Shown here: positions 34,827-45,084 of the stretch, in pieces | Numbering within the stretch: position 1 is the stretch's first letter | Layout: each line of letters opens with the position of its first letter | Notes under the pieces: generated by a model | The model's database searches: none | Seen by the model: only the letters and a program-made list of their open reading frames with translations | Told to the model about the DNA's origin: nothing | DNA from: Chachezhania sediminis | Lineage (GTDB): Bacteria > Pseudomonadota > Alphaproteobacteria > Rhodobacterales > Rhodobacteraceae | Direction: 5' to 3' | NCBI RefSeq assembly: GCF_009765275.1 | Contig: NZ_VOPH01000002.1 | Span: 620,001 to 684,000, forward strand | Length of the DNA: 64,000 nt | Program-made: the position numbers and the translations under genes

Positions 34827-35639
34827 ATGTCCTTTACGCTTGCCACCTGGAACATCAACTCTGTCCGCCTGCGCGAACCGCTGGTCTGGAAGCTGCTGGA
34901 CGAGGAAGGCCCGGACGTCCTGTGCCTGCAGGAGTGCAAGTCGCCGGTCGACAAGATCCCGGTCGAAGGCTTCCAGGCGCGGGGCTACACCCACATGGTT
35001 GCCCGCGGCGACAAGGGCTATAACGGCGTGGCGATCCTGTCGAAACTGCCGATCACCGAGGTCTGCGCGCAGGATTTCGCAGGCCTGGGCCATGCCCGTC
35101 ACATCGCGGCCAGGCTGGAAAATGGCGTCACGGTCCACAATTTCTATGTCCCTGCGGGCGGGGACGAGCCCGACCGCGAGAAGAATCTGAAGTTCGACCA
35201 GAAGCTGACCTACCTGAACGACATGCGCGACTGGTTCCGGACCGAGGCGCCGGAAAAGTCGATCCTGGTGGGCGACCTGAACATCGCCCCGCGCGAGGAC
35301 GACGTCTGGAGCCACAAGCAGCTTCTGAAGGTGGTCAGCCACACGCCGATCGAGGTGGAGCATCTGGCCGAAACCCAGGACGCAGGAAAATGGGTCGACA
35401 TCACCCGGCAGGACATCCCGGACGGGCTGTTGTACAGTTGGTGGTCCTATCGGTCGGCCGACTGGGCGGCGGCGGACAAGGGCCGGCGACTGGACCATAT
35501 CTGGGCCACGCCCGACATTTCCAACGCGGCCCATTCCAGCCGGATCCTGCGCGACGCGCGCGGCTGGGAGCTGGAGGCAAGCCCAAAGCCGATCAAGCCG
35601 TCGGACCATGCGCCGGTCTTCGCGACCTTCGACCTTTAA
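34827..35639 (+). CDS. xthA: Exodeoxyribonuclease III (AP endonuclease)
   Basis: The 270-residue Mg-dependent nuclease cleaves at abasic sites and trims 3' ends in base-excision repair. It shows the endonuclease/exonuclease/phosphatase fold: LATWNINSVRLR, LCLQECKS with the metal-binding Glu, NFYVPAGGDEPD, LVGDLNIAP, and the closing KPSDHAPVFATFDL with the catalytic Asp-His. ATG 34827 is used. It diverges from the small coupled gene pair by 160 bp. Length and motifs match XthA of alphaproteobacteria. Confidence 0.95.
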   Translation: MSFTLATWNINSVRLREPLVWKLLDEEGPDVLCLQECKSPVDKIPVEGFQARGYTHMVARGDKGYNGVAILSKLPITEVCAQDFAGLGHARHIAARLENGVTVHNFYVPAGGDEPDREKNLKFDQKLTYLNDMRDWFRTEAPEKSILVGDLNIAPREDDVWSHKQLLKVVSHTPIEVEHLAETQDAGKWVDITRQDIPDGLLYSWWSYRSADWAAADKGRRLDHIWATPDISNAAHSSRILRDARGWELEASPKPIKPSDHAPVFATFDL

Positions 35640-35743
35640 CCTTACGGTTGCGGTATTCTGGGCCGCCACCTGCGCGAGGGCCTTGGTTTTAGGGCCGACA
35701 GGCTTCATATACGGCTCAAACCCAAAGCGGAGTGAGTAAGACG

Positions 35744-36664
35744 ATGGACATTCTGGGCGGAACGCAAGCCGCTGCTCCGGCGGGCGACCTGATCAAGGAC
35801 ACGACCGAGGCGAACTTCATGGCGGACGTCGTCGACGCCAGCCAGGAGGTGCCGATCGTGGTCGACTTCTGGGCGCCGTGGTGCGGTCCCTGCAAGACGC
35901 TGGGCCCGATGCTGGAAGACGCGGTCAAGGCGGCCAAGGGCGCCGTGAAGATGGTGAAGGTCAACGTCGACGAGGCGCAGATGATCGCAGGCCAGCTGCG
36001 CATCCAGTCGATCCCGACGGTCTATGCCTTCTATCAGGGCCAGCCCATCGACGGGTTCCAGGGCGCGGTGCCGGCATCGGAAGTGAAGGCTTTCATCGAC
36101 CGGCTGGTGCAGGCTGCCGGTGGCGAAGCGCCCGGCGCCGGTCTTGATGCGGCGGTCGAAGCGGCCGAGGAGATGCTGGGCGAAGGGGCTGCGGTGGATG
36201 CCGCGCAGACCTTTGCCGCGATCCTGGAAGAGGACCCGCATCACGCGGCCGCCTATGGCGGTCTGGTGCGCGCCCATATCGCCATGGACGACCTGGACCA
36301 GGCCGAGGCGATCCTGAACGGGGCGCCGGCCGAAATCTCGCACAGCCCGGAACTGGAAGCGGCCCATGCCCAGCTTGAACTGGCGCGGCAGGCGGCCGGT
36401 GCCGGCCCGGTGGCCGAGCTGCAGGCGAAGGTCGACGCCGATCCGGGCGATCTTCAGGCGCGCTTCGACCTGGCGCAGGCGCTGCATGCCAATGGCAAGG
36501 TGCAAGAGGCGGTGGATCAGCTGCTGGACCTGTTCAAGCGCGACCGCGAATGGAACGAAGGCGCGGCCAAGGCGCAGCTTTTCACCATCTTCGATGCGCT
36601 GAAGCCCAACGATCCCATCGTGCTGAACGGGCGCCGCAAGCTCAGCTCGATGATATTTGCCTGA
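35744..36664 (+). CDS. cnoX: Thioredoxin/TPR co-chaperone CnoX (YbbN)
   Basis: The 306-residue protein has an N-terminal thioredoxin domain (about 18-125) with an intact WCGPC at residues 46-50, and a C-terminal TPR region (about 145-300). This is the CnoX/YbbN layout, a holdase that protects proteins from oxidation and passes them to GroEL. E. coli CnoX lacks the redox pair, whereas the CGPC here would keep thioredoxin activity as described for Caulobacter. ATG 35744 is taken; GTG 35732 is an alternative. It heads a group with a LON-N protein and a Trm112 protein. Confidence 0.9.
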   Translation: MDILGGTQAAAPAGDLIKDTTEANFMADVVDASQEVPIVVDFWAPWCGPCKTLGPMLEDAVKAAKGAVKMVKVNVDEAQMIAGQLRIQSIPTVYAFYQGQPIDGFQGAVPASEVKAFIDRLVQAAGGEAPGAGLDAAVEAAEEMLGEGAAVDAAQTFAAILEEDPHHAAAYGGLVRAHIAMDDLDQAEAILNGAPAEISHSPELEAAHAQLELARQAAGAGPVAELQAKVDADPGDLQARFDLAQALHANGKVQEAVDQLLDLFKRDREWNEGAAKAQLFTIFDALKPNDPIVLNGRRKLSSMIFA

Positions 36665-36690
36665 CCGGGGGAACGGGCTACCTTGATGTG

Positions 36691-37329
36691 ATGTTCCAGG
36701 CTGCCGATCTTCCCGACATCGTTCCGGTGTTTCCCCTTCCCGGGGCGCTTCTGTTGCCCCGGTCGCGGCTTCCGCTGCACATCTTCGAACCGCGCTACCT
36801 TCAGATGATGGAGGACGTGCTGAAGACGCCACAGCGGCTGATCGGGATGATCCAGCCGAACCCGCTGCCGGGGCGCGAGGAATCGCTGCATTCCATTGGC
36901 TGTGCCGGGCGTGTGACCCAGTTTTCCGAGACGGAGGACGGGCGCTATCTGATCACGCTGACCGGCGTGTCGCGGTTTCGGGTCAGCAGGGAGATTTCGG
37001 GCTTTACCCCCTATCGCCGGACCGAGGTCACCTGGGACGGGTTCGAACGCGACATGGGCCGGGCCGAGGCCGACACCGAATTCGACCGCGACGCCTTCAT
37101 GGATCTGCTGCACCGGTTCTTTTCCGCGCGGAAGCTGGACACGGACTGGGACACGCTGAAAGGGGCCGAGGACGAGTTGCTGATCAACTCGCTGTCGATG
37201 CTTCTGGATTTCGAACCCGAGGACAAGCAGGCCCTGCTGGAGGCGCCGTCGCTGTCGACGCGGCGCGAGACGCTGGTAACGCTGATCGAATTCACACTGC
37301 GGTCAGGCGGAGAGGAACGGTTGCAATGA
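36691..37329 (+). CDS. LON substrate-binding (LON-N) domain protein
   Basis: The 212-residue protein consists of a LON N-terminal (PUA-like) domain without the ATPase and protease parts. [27 protein letters not shown] at the start is the family signature, followed by IGMIQP, and GCAGRVTQF. Such proteins may bind partially folded substrates; the role is unknown. It follows cnoX by 26 bp and overlaps the Trm112 gene by 4 bp (ATGA), a conserved order in Rhodobacteraceae. The start is ATG 36691, with GTG 36688 possible. Confidence 0.9.
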   Translation: MFQAADLPDIVPVFPLPGALLLPRSRLPLHIFEPRYLQMMEDVLKTPQRLIGMIQPNPLPGREESLHSIGCAGRVTQFSETEDGRYLITLTGVSRFRVSREISGFTPYRRTEVTWDGFERDMGRAEADTEFDRDAFMDLLHRFFSARKLDTDWDTLKGAEDELLINSLSMLLDFEPEDKQALLEAPSLSTRRETLVTLIEFTLRSGGEERLQ

Positions 37330-37517
37330 GTACTGGCGATCCGAAATTGCAGACCGAACGGACCATGCTGGAAGCGCTGGTCTGTCCGCAGACGCAGGCC
37401 ACGCTGGAATACGATGCCGCGGCGCAGGAGCTGATTTCCCGCCCGGCCGGTCTGGCCTTTCCGATCCGGGACGGCATCCCCGTGATGCTGATCGACGAGG
37501 CGCGCAAGCTGGACTGA
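37326..37517 (+). CDS. Trm112-family protein
   Basis: The 63-residue protein has the Trm112 pattern [16 protein letters not shown] then [21 protein letters not shown]. Eukaryotic Trm112 activates methyltransferases; bacterial members (YcaR type) are less well known. Only one Cys remains of the usual zinc set (CPxT in place of CPxC), as is common in alphaproteobacteria. Its start overlaps the LON-N gene stop by 4 bp, so it is the last gene of the cnoX group. Confidence 0.9.
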   Translation: MSTGDPKLQTERTMLEALVCPQTQATLEYDAAAQELISRPAGLAFPIRDGIPVMLIDEARKLD

Positions 37518-37633
37518 ACGGGCGGTTTCCGGGCCGGGCCGCGGATTGCCGGGCGACCGGTCCCCCCCGGCCGTGCACGGCTGCGCCGCACACGACCTCG
37601 CGGTCCCCGGGCGATCCGTCTTTTGATCGGTGG

Positions 37634-38860
37634 CTAAAGCGGCTGACCCTGCATCAGGCGGGGCAGGGCGCCGGACAGGCCCGCGGCCTCGCGGATGAAG
37701 TTTCGGCGCAGGCCCGGCAGCGACTGGACCAGGCCCATGCCCAGGTCACGGCCCATGCGCAGCAGCGGATTGTCGTTCGAGAACAGCCTGTTGAACCCGT
37801 CCGTCGCCATTGCCAGCGATACCGCGTCGAACCGGCGCCATTGCTGATAGCGTTCCAGCACGTCGATGGATGCCATGTCCTCGCCCCGGCGGTTCGCGTC
37901 GGTCAGGACCTCGGCCAGGGCCGCCACGTCGCGCAGCCCCACGTTCAGGCCCTGGCCCGCGATCGGGTGCATGCCGTGGGCGGAATCGCCCACCAAGGCC
38001 ACCCGCGGCGCCACGAAGTCGTAGGCGACCGACAGGCCCAGCGGATAGGAGAACCGCGCGCCGGCCAGGGACAGGTCGCCCAGGAAATCGCCGAAACGGG
38101 GACGAAGGGCGGCAAGGAAGGCGTCGTCGTCCAGTACCGAAAGGGTCCGCGCGGCCTTGGTCGATGTCGACCAGACGATGGAGGACCGGTTGCCCGTCAG
38201 GGGCAGGATCGCCAGCGGGCCTTCGGGCATGAAGAACTGATGTGCGGTGCCGTTGTGGGGCAGCGTGTGGCCGATGGCCGCGACCAGTGCGGTCTGGTCA
38301 TAGGACCAGGCGATCCGGCGGATGCCGGCGCGGGCGCCGGTGCCGCTGTTGCGCCCGTCGGCACCGATCAGCAAGCGGCCGGTCAGGGTCGAACCATCGT
38401 CCAGTGTAACGGTGACACCGGCCGGCCCCACCTCCTGCGACACGACCTGGCGGCCGCTCAGCTGGGTGATCTGCGGCGTGCGATCCAGCGCGTCCATGAC
38501 GGCGGCGCGCAGGTGGCGATCCTCGACCATGAAGCCCATCGGGCCTTCCTCGATCTCGGCATGGTCGAAGCCCATCCAGAAGGGGCCGGGGCCCTGTCCG
38601 GCGTTGCCGTCGGTCACCCGGATTTCAAGGATCGGCTGGGCGTCGTCGTCCAGCGGGTCCCACAGGCCCACCGCGTCCAGCAGACGCTGGCTGGCCAGTG
38701 CCAGGGCATAGCCGCGGCCGTCGAAGCCGGGGGCGTGGCGGACCGGCGCCGGCAGGGCGTCGATCACCGTCACGCCGAAACCGGCGCCTGCAAGGGCAAG
38801 GGCCAGCACCGGGCCGTTCAGCCCGCCACCGACGATCAGGATATCGCTTGCGTGTTCCAT
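37634..38860 (-). CDS. UbiH/Coq6-family FAD-dependent monooxygenase (ubiquinone ring hydroxylase)
   Basis: The 408-residue flavoprotein has the GxGxxG-type FAD motif ILIVGGGLNGPVLALALA near residue 7, the mid-sequence DGRNSGTGARAGI, and the second FAD block RVALVGDSAHGMHPIAGQGLNVGLRDVAALAE. These are the marks of UbiH/UbiF/UbiL-type hydroxylases in ubiquinone synthesis. Which ring position it modifies cannot be told. The start is at 38860; it is divergent from an amidase gene by 83 bp. A GG-N-G (GGGLNG) replaces the usual GxGxxG spacing only slightly. Confidence 0.9.
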   Translation of the reverse strand: MEHASDILIVGGGLNGPVLALALAGAGFGVTVIDALPAPVRHAPGFDGRGYALALASQRLLDAVGLWDPLDDDAQPILEIRVTDGNAGQGPGPFWMGFDHAEIEEGPMGFMVEDRHLRAAVMDALDRTPQITQLSGRQVVSQEVGPAGVTVTLDDGSTLTGRLLIGADGRNSGTGARAGIRRIAWSYDQTALVAAIGHTLPHNGTAHQFFMPEGPLAILPLTGNRSSIVWSTSTKAARTLSVLDDDAFLAALRPRFGDFLGDLSLAGARFSYPLGLSVAYDFVAPRVALVGDSAHGMHPIAGQGLNVGLRDVAALAEVLTDANRRGEDMASIDVLERYQQWRRFDAVSLAMATDGFNRLFSNDNPLLRMGRDLGMGLVQSLPGLRRNFIREAAGLSGALPRLMQGQPL

Positions 38861-38943
38861 AACCGCGAATATGCGTCCGCCTGCGCCATTGTCCAGATGC
38901 GGCACTGTCGCTACCGTCCGCGCAACCGGCACGGAGGCATATC

Positions 38944-40272
38944 ATGAACGACTGGCTGAAACAGAGCGCGGCGGATCTGGGGCGCGGCATTGCGGCGGGC
39001 AAGATCGACCCGGTGGCCCTGACCGAGGCGCAGCTGAACGCCATCGAAGGCCATCCGCTGAAGGATCGCATCTATGCCCGCACCACGCCAGACCGAGCCT
39101 TGGCTGAAGCCAAGGCAGCGTCGGAACGGGCCCGGCTGGGCCTGCTGCGGTCGCCGCTGGACGGGGTGCCGGTGTCCTGGAAGGACCTGTTCGACACCGC
39201 GGGCGTCGCCACCGAAAGCGGATCGGCCCTGCTGAAGGACCGGATCCCCGCCACGGATGCAAAGGTCCTGACCACCGCGACCGCGCTTGGATCCGTCTGC
39301 CTGGGCAAGACGCATATGAGCGAACTGGCCTTTTCCGGCCTGGGCTACAACCCGATCACGAACACGCCGCCCTGCGTGAACGACCCCGATGCCCTGCCGG
39401 GCGGGTCGTCGTCGGGCGCCGCGGCATCGGTCGCCTTCGGGCTGGCGCCGCTGGCCATCGGGTCGGACACCGGCGGCTCGGTCCGGGTGCCGTCGGCCTG
39501 GAACGACCTGGTGGGCCTGAAGACCGCGCATGGACGGGTCAGCCTGGAAGGGACGGTGCCGCTCTGCGCTTCCTTCGACACGGTGGGTCCGCTGGCCCGC
39601 ACGGTCGAGGACGCGGCGCTGGGGCTGGCGCTCTTGGAAGGCGGCAAACCCGCCGACCTGCGCGGCGCCACGCTGAAGGGGCGGAAGATGGCGATTCTTC
39701 AGACCTCGGTCTTCGATGGAATCGACGACGCGCCCCGCGCGGCCTTCGAAAGCGCCGTCGAACGGATGAAGGCTGCCGGTCTTGCCGTCGAACCGCTGGA
39801 GGTGCCGGAACTGGAAGAGGCGATGATGCTGTCCCCCGTCGTTTTCCCGGGCGAGGCCTATGGCACCTGGCGCGAGGAGATCGAGGCGGCGCCGGAAAAG
39901 ATGTTTTCGGAAATCCTCAAGCGGTTCCGGCAGGGGGCATCGGTCACGGCGCCGGATTTCGTCGCTGCCTGGCTGAAGCTGGACGAGGTGCGGGCGATCT
40001 GGGCGAAGGTCACGGCGCGCTTCGACGCGGTGCTGTGCCCGACGGCGGCGATCCTGCCGCCGAACCTCGACCGGCTGCTCTCGGACGAGGAGTACTATGT
40101 CAAGACGAACCTGATGGCGCTGCGCAATACCCGCGTCGGCAACCTGATGGGGCAGGCGGCGCTGACGTTGCCCACGGGCGTGCCCAGCTGCGGGATTTCC
40201 CTGATGGCGGGGCCCGCGTCGGAAGAACGGCTGCTGCGCCTGGGGGCGGCGGCCGAGGCGGCGCTGGCCTGA
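38944..40272 (+). CDS. Amidase-signature family amidase
   Basis: The 442-residue enzyme carries the Ser-cisSer-Lys triad of amidase-signature hydrolases: Lys80 in PVSWKDLFD, the cis-Ser in GGSSSG (153-158), and the nucleophile Ser179 in GSDTGGSVR. It hydrolyses a C-N amide bond of a small molecule in the cytoplasm. It is not GatA: no gatB or gatC is adjacent and the sequence is shorter. The start ATG 38944 follows GGAGG. The substrate is unknown. It lies 109 bp before the aminotransferase gene. Confidence 0.9.
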   Translation: MNDWLKQSAADLGRGIAAGKIDPVALTEAQLNAIEGHPLKDRIYARTTPDRALAEAKAASERARLGLLRSPLDGVPVSWKDLFDTAGVATESGSALLKDRIPATDAKVLTTATALGSVCLGKTHMSELAFSGLGYNPITNTPPCVNDPDALPGGSSSGAAASVAFGLAPLAIGSDTGGSVRVPSAWNDLVGLKTAHGRVSLEGTVPLCASFDTVGPLARTVEDAALGLALLEGGKPADLRGATLKGRKMAILQTSVFDGIDDAPRAAFESAVERMKAAGLAVEPLEVPELEEAMMLSPVVFPGEAYGTWREEIEAAPEKMFSEILKRFRQGASVTAPDFVAAWLKLDEVRAIWAKVTARFDAVLCPTAAILPPNLDRLLSDEEYYVKTNLMALRNTRVGNLMGQAALTLPTGVPSCGISLMAGPASEERLLRLGAAAEAALA

Positions 40273-40381
40273 ATGCCACAAACGTCGGCGAACGCACACG
40301 AATAACTGGACCGGAACTGAACGCCGGGGTAGATTTCTGCCAAAGCGGGGCGAAAACGATCCCGTATCAGAGGCAGTATCG

Positions 40382-41563
40382 ATGGATTTCCCCGAGCGGT
40401 TTTCGAACCTACCGGTCTATGCATTCCCGCGTCTTCGGGAATTGCTGGACGCGCATGCACCGGGCGGCGATGTCATTCACATGACCATCGGCGAGCCCAA
40501 GCATGCGTTTCCGTCCTGGGTCACCGATACCATCGTCCAACACGCCGCGGGCTTTAACTCCTATCCGCCCAACGAAGGGTCGGAGGATCTGCGCGCGGCC
40601 TATGCCGGGTGGCTGGCGCGGCGCTATGGCTATGCCGCCGACCCCGACACCCACGTGCTGCCGCTGAACGGAACCCGCGAAGGGCTTTACAACGTCGCCA
40701 TGGCGCTGCTGCCCGAGACGAAGAACGGCAAGCGGCCGGTCGTCATCGCGCCGAACCCGTTCTACCAGGTCTACATGGTGGCCGCGATTTCCGTGGGGGC
40801 GGAGCCCGTCTTTGCCCCGGCCACGGCTGCGACCGGCCACCTGCCGGACTTCGCGTCGATGGACCCGGAAATCCTGAACCGGACCGTCGCCGTTTATATC
40901 TGTTCGCCGGCCAACCCGCAGGGGACGGTGGCGACGGCCCAGTACTGGAACGATCTGCTGGACCTGGCAGAACAATACGATTTCCGCATCTTTGCGGACG
41001 AGTGCTATTCCGAAATCTTTCGGGATCAGGCGCCCACGGGCATTCTGGAGGTGTTGAGGGCCCGTGGAAGCGATCCCGACCGGGTGGTGGCGTTTCATTC
41101 GCTCTCGAAACGGTCGAACCTGCCGGGGCTCCGCTCTGGCTTCGCCGTTTCGGGCCCCGGGAACATCGCGCGGATGAAACAGCTTCGCGCATATAGCGGC
41201 GCGCCCTTGCCGGCGCCCCTTCAGGCGGCCGCGGCCCGCGTCTGGGCCGACGAGGTCCATGTCGAGGAGAACCGCAGGCTATACCAGGAAAAATTCCTGG
41301 CGGCAGACGAGGTCCTGGGCGTTGTCCAGGGCTATCGGGGGCCCGAGGCCGGGTTCTTCCTGTGGCTGCCGGTCGACGACGGCGAAGCGGCGGCGCTGAA
41401 GCTTTGGACCGAAACCGGCGTGCGCGTCCTGCCGGGCGCCTACCTGGCGCAGGGCGAAGGCAGCGCCAATCCGGGCAAGGGATATATCCGGGTCGCGATG
41501 GTGGCCGAGAAGGACCAGATGGTGCGCGGGCTGATCGCCCTGCGCGATTGCCTGTACAAGTAG
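40382..41563 (+). CDS. Class I/II aminotransferase (DapC-like)
   Basis: The 393-residue PLP enzyme has the fold-type I pattern: MTIGEPKH, YPPNEGSEDLR, LPLNGTREGLYN, ICSPANPQGT, DECYSE and the PLP lysine Lys243 in HSLSKRSNLPGLRSGF. This is the subgroup that includes N-succinyl-diaminopimelate aminotransferase DapC, so a role in lysine and peptidoglycan precursor synthesis is plausible, but substrate is inferred. ftsK follows after 15 bp. This pairing is conserved in Rhodobacterales. Confidence 0.88.
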   Translation: MDFPERFSNLPVYAFPRLRELLDAHAPGGDVIHMTIGEPKHAFPSWVTDTIVQHAAGFNSYPPNEGSEDLRAAYAGWLARRYGYAADPDTHVLPLNGTREGLYNVAMALLPETKNGKRPVVIAPNPFYQVYMVAAISVGAEPVFAPATAATGHLPDFASMDPEILNRTVAVYICSPANPQGTVATAQYWNDLLDLAEQYDFRIFADECYSEIFRDQAPTGILEVLRARGSDPDRVVAFHSLSKRSNLPGLRSGFAVSGPGNIARMKQLRAYSGAPLPAPLQAAAARVWADEVHVEENRRLYQEKFLAADEVLGVVQGYRGPEAGFFLWLPVDDGEAAALKLWTETGVRVLPGAYLAQGEGSANPGKGYIRVAMVAEKDQMVRGLIALRDCLYK

Positions 41564-41578
41564 GGAGCAGAAGACCGC

Positions 41579-44500
41579 ATGGCCTATAATACCCGGGCGC
41601 GAGATCCGCTCTTCGACAGCGACATGCAGTCTGCCTTGCAACGGCGGGGTCGAGAGCTGATGGGCCTTGGCCTGGTGGCGCTTGCGGCACTGGTCGCGGT
41701 GATTCTGGCAAGCTATTCGCCCGAGGATCCGAACTGGATGGCGTCGACCGACGCGCCGGTGCGGAACATGGCCGGGCAGGTGGGGGCGTCGATCGCGGCG
41801 TATCTCATGTTCTTCTTCGGCATCGCGTCCTGGGTCTTTGTCCCGATCCTGGCAGTCTGGGGCGGCCGGATGATGTTCCATCGGGGCGAGGACCGTGTCG
41901 CCCGCCTGATCTTTGCGCCAATCCTCGTGTTCCTGCTGGCCGCGCCCTATTGCGCAACGCTGGTGCCCGAGCCCGACTGGATCCAGGCACAGGATGCGGG
42001 CCTGGGCGGGAAATGGGGCGACGTGGTCCTGGGTGTCCTGCTGACCGCCCTGCCGTTCGAAACCACTTTGGCGCTGAAATCCGTCTCGGTCGCGCTGGGC
42101 CTTGGCAGCCTCTACGTCTTTGCCTTCGTTCTGGGTTTCACCGGGCGCGAGATCCTGAACGCCCTGCGATTTGCCCTGTTTGGGGCCGTCATGGGCTATA
42201 ACGGGCTGATGAATGCGCTGGGCAGCGGGGCGCAGAAGACCGCCGCTGCCGCCCGGGCGCGCCGCGAGGCACGGGCCGCCGCCAAGGCCGAAGCGGCGGC
42301 TGCGGCCGCGGCTGCGCAATATGCCGTGGTCGACGATTATGGCCGGGACGACGACTTCTACCCGGAACCGGAGCTTGCTCGGGCGCCTGCACCGGAACCG
42401 CGCCCAAAGGCGGCCGAGATCAAGCGCCCGCCGGCCGTTGCCCAGCCTGCCGTTCCGCCGGCTCCGCCGGTGGTCGCGCCCACCGTCCCGCCCGCACCCA
42501 GGGCCAAGCGCCCCGTGGTTGCTCCGGCACCCGCTCCGGCGCCCGAGGCGCCGACGTCTCTGACCGGGGGCCTGATCTCGCTCATCCGCCGCGCGACTTC
42601 GTCCGAACCTGCGATGCCGCAGCCCGAACTGGTCGAGCAGGGCAGCGTCGAAGGCTATGACGAGATGCCGGGCGACGACCGCATCAAGGCCAAGATCGTC
42701 GACGCGGTCCGCGCCCGTGGCCGCACCGCCCCGCCGCTGCCGGAACCCGAGCCGGAGATCGACTATTCCGACCGTCCGCTGACCCGTGGCCGGGGCCGCC
42801 GTCCCGCCCCGCTGGTGCTGGACACCCGTCGCCCGGCTGCCGTGCCGCCGGCGCCGCCGCTGACTGCCTCGCGGGACGAACCGCCGCTGAGTGCGCCAGA
42901 GCCGGTCGCCGAGTACGTGCCGGAGCCCGCGGTGGACCACGCGCCCGAGCCCGTGGCCGAGTACGTGCCGGAGCCCGTGGCGGACTATGCGCCCGAGCCT
43001 GCCGCCGAATACGCGCCGGAGCCCGAGGAGGACTTTGTCGCCGAACCCACGCCGCTGCGCGTGGTCCGCGATCACGCACCCGAACCGATGCCGGAGCCGG
43101 CCCCCCGCGCCGCCATGCCCGAACCCGAAATGGATCAGGATGACGAGGACGAGGATCCGTTCGGCGCGCCGGAAGCCGCTGCTCCCGTCTCGGCCCGGGT
43201 CGAGCCGCGCCGCGATCCCTATCTGGGCGGCAATACCGATTTTGCCCGGGACGAGGACCAAGATGAAGACGAGGACGAGGACGACGATGCCGCCCTGCCG
43301 CTGACGGCGCAGGAGCCGGTGATGCCACGTGCGGTCCCCGCACAGCCCAAGAAAGTGGTCCAGTACGCCCCCCGCCGTGCCACGTCGCCGTCGCGCCGCG
43401 CCGCGGAAGAGGCGCAGCCGGGCCTGGCTTTCGAGGAGCGCATCGCCGATTTCGAACTGCCGCCGCTGGCGCTCCTGGAAAATCCGGCCGATGTCGAACG
43501 GCACTACCTGTCGGACGAGGCGCTGGAAGAAAATGCGCGCATGCTGGAAAACGTGCTGGACGACTATGGCGTCAAGGGCGAGATCGTCAGCGTCCGCCCG
43601 GGCCCCGTTGTCACCATGTACGAACTGGAACCCGCGCCGGGCCTGAAGGCCAGCCGTGTGATCGGCCTGTCCGACGACATCGCCCGGTCCATGTCGGCGC
43701 TGTCGGCCCGTGTGTCCACCGTGCCGGGCCGGTCGGTGATCGGGATCGAACTGCCGAACGAGAACCGCGAGAAGGTCGTCCTGCGCGAGATCCTCGCGAC
43801 CCGCGACTTCGGCGATTCGACCATGCCGCTGCCCCTGGCGCTGGGCAAGGATATCGGTGGCGACGCGGTCGTGGCCAACCTGGCCAAGATGCCCCACCTT
43901 CTGATCGCCGGGACCACCGGGTCGGGCAAGTCGGTGGCGATCAACACCATGATCCTGTCGCTGCTTTACAAGCTGACGCCGGAAGATTGCCGGTTGATCA
44001 TGATCGACCCCAAGATGCTGGAACTGTCCGTCTATGACGGCATCCCGCACCTTCTGTCCCCCGTCGTGACCGACCCGAAAAAGGCGGTCGTGGCCCTGAA
44101 ATGGGTCGTGGGCGAGATGGAGGAGCGCTATCGCAAGATGTCCAAGATGGGCGTCCGGAACATCCAGGGCTACAACAGCCGGGTCGCCGATGCGCTGAAC
44201 AAGGGCGAGATGTTCAGCCGCACGGTCCAGACCGGGTTCGACGACGACACGGGCGAGCCGGTGTTCGAGACCGAGGCCTTCATGCCGGTCAGGCTGCCCT
44301 ATATCGTCGTCATCGTCGACGAGATGGCCGACCTGATGATGGTCGCAGGCAAAGAGATCGAGGCCTGTATCCAGCGTCTGGCACAGATGGCGCGGGCCTC
44401 GGGCATCCACCTGATCATGGCCACGCAGCGGCCGTCGGTCGACGTCATCACCGGCACGATCAAGGCGAACTTCCCCACCCGGATTTCCTTCCAGGTGACG

Positions 44501-44959
44501 TCGAAGGTCGACAGCCGCACCATCCTGGGAGAGATGGGGGCAGAGCAGCTTCTGGGCATGGGCGACATGCTCTATATGGCCGGCGGGGCCAAGATCACCC
44601 GCTGCCACGGGCCCTTCGTGTCGGATGAAGAGGTCGAGGAGGTCGTGCGCCACCTGAAGTCCTTTGGCCCGCCCGAATATATCGGCGGCGTGGTCGAAGG
44701 GCCGGACGAGGATCGCGAAAGCGATATCGACGCGGTGCTGGGCCTGGGCGGCAATACCGATGGCGAAGATGCGCTGTATGACACCGCTGTCGCGATCGTG
44801 ATCAAGGACCGCAAATGCTCCACCTCCTACATCCAGCGGAAGCTGGCCATCGGCTATAACAAGGCCGCGCGCCTGGTCGAGCAGATGGAGGAAGAGGGGG
44901 TCGTGTCGCCTGCGAACCATGTCGGCAAGCGCGATATCCTGGTGCCGGAACAGGGCTGA
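41579..44959 (+). CDS. ftsK: DNA translocase FtsK
   Basis: The 1126-residue protein anchors at the septum and pumps DNA to finish chromosome segregation. Four membrane segments cover residues about 25-200. A long low-complexity Pro/Glu/Ala linker spans about 215-590 and includes a 24-bp repeat block. The motor follows with Walker A GTTGSGKS at 778-785, Walker [13 protein letters not shown], and [11 protein letters not shown]. The DNA-reading gamma winged helix is at the C-terminus ([29 protein letters not shown]). It is cotranscribed with the aminotransferase and followed by lolA. Confidence 0.96.
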   Translation: MAYNTRARDPLFDSDMQSALQRRGRELMGLGLVALAALVAVILASYSPEDPNWMASTDAPVRNMAGQVGASIAAYLMFFFGIASWVFVPILAVWGGRMMFHRGEDRVARLIFAPILVFLLAAPYCATLVPEPDWIQAQDAGLGGKWGDVVLGVLLTALPFETTLALKSVSVALGLGSLYVFAFVLGFTGREILNALRFALFGAVMGYNGLMNALGSGAQKTAAAARARREARAAAKAEAAAAAAAAQYAVVDDYGRDDDFYPEPELARAPAPEPRPKAAEIKRPPAVAQPAVPPAPPVVAPTVPPAPRAKRPVVAPAPAPAPEAPTSLTGGLISLIRRATSSEPAMPQPELVEQGSVEGYDEMPGDDRIKAKIVDAVRARGRTAPPLPEPEPEIDYSDRPLTRGRGRRPAPLVLDTRRPAAVPPAPPLTASRDEPPLSAPEPVAEYVPEPAVDHAPEPVAEYVPEPVADYAPEPAAEYAPEPEEDFVAEPTPLRVVRDHAPEPMPEPAPRAAMPEPEMDQDDEDEDPFGAPEAAAPVSARVEPRRDPYLGGNTDFARDEDQDEDEDEDDDAALPLTAQEPVMPRAVPAQPKKVVQYAPRRATSPSRRAAEEAQPGLAFEERIADFELPPLALLENPADVERHYLSDEALEENARMLENVLDDYGVKGEIVSVRPGPVVTMYELEPAPGLKASRVIGLSDDIARSMSALSARVSTVPGRSVIGIELPNENREKVVLREILATRDFGDSTMPLPLALGKDIGGDAVVANLAKMPHLLIAGTTGSGKSVAINTMILSLLYKLTPEDCRLIMIDPKMLELSVYDGIPHLLSPVVTDPKKAVVALKWVVGEMEERYRKMSKMGVRNIQGYNSRVADALNKGEMFSRTVQTGFDDDTGEPVFETEAFMPVRLPYIVVIVDEMADLMMVAGKEIEACIQRLAQMARASGIHLIMATQRPSVDVITGTIKANFPTRISFQVTSKVDSRTILGEMGAEQLLGMGDMLYMAGGAKITRCHGPFVSDEEVEEVVRHLKSFGPPEYIGGVVEGPDEDRESDIDAVLGLGGNTDGEDALYDTAVAIVIKDRKCSTSYIQRKLAIGYNKAARLVEQMEEEGVVSPANHVGKRDILVPEQG
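42899..43042 (+). repeat. Six 24-bp tandem units in the ftsK linker
   Basis: Six consecutive 24-bp units begin at 42899, 42923, 42947, 42971, 42995 and 43019, each encoding a variant of EPVAEYVP (for example [24 protein letters not shown]). They give residues 441-488 of the disordered linker. The repeats are imperfect at the DNA level, and the number of units could vary between strains. Confidence 0.9.
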
Positions 44960-44992
44960 TCGCCGCCTGGCATTGGCAAGGATGGAACCGTG

Positions 44993-45006
44993 ACCCTATC
45001 TAGGGT
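44993..45006. promoter_or_regulatory. ACCCTA-TC-TAGGGT palindrome upstream of lolA
   Basis: A perfect 6-bp dyad with a 2-bp centre lies 34 bp after ftsK and 79 bp before the lolA start. It could be a regulator site or part of the lolA promoter; nothing else supports this. Confidence 0.25.
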
Positions 45007-45084
45007 GTTGAACCCGACAGAAGCAGGGGGGACCTTCGCCCCGCTGCAGACCCCGCTACAGGGAAAGCGATCCGTACCTTGACC

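Noticed and set aside
41279-44920. A 1213-codon frame antisense to ftsK
   Set aside because: It mirrors ftsK codon structure (His/Arg/Gly rich) and has no recognisable domain; ftsK itself is certain.
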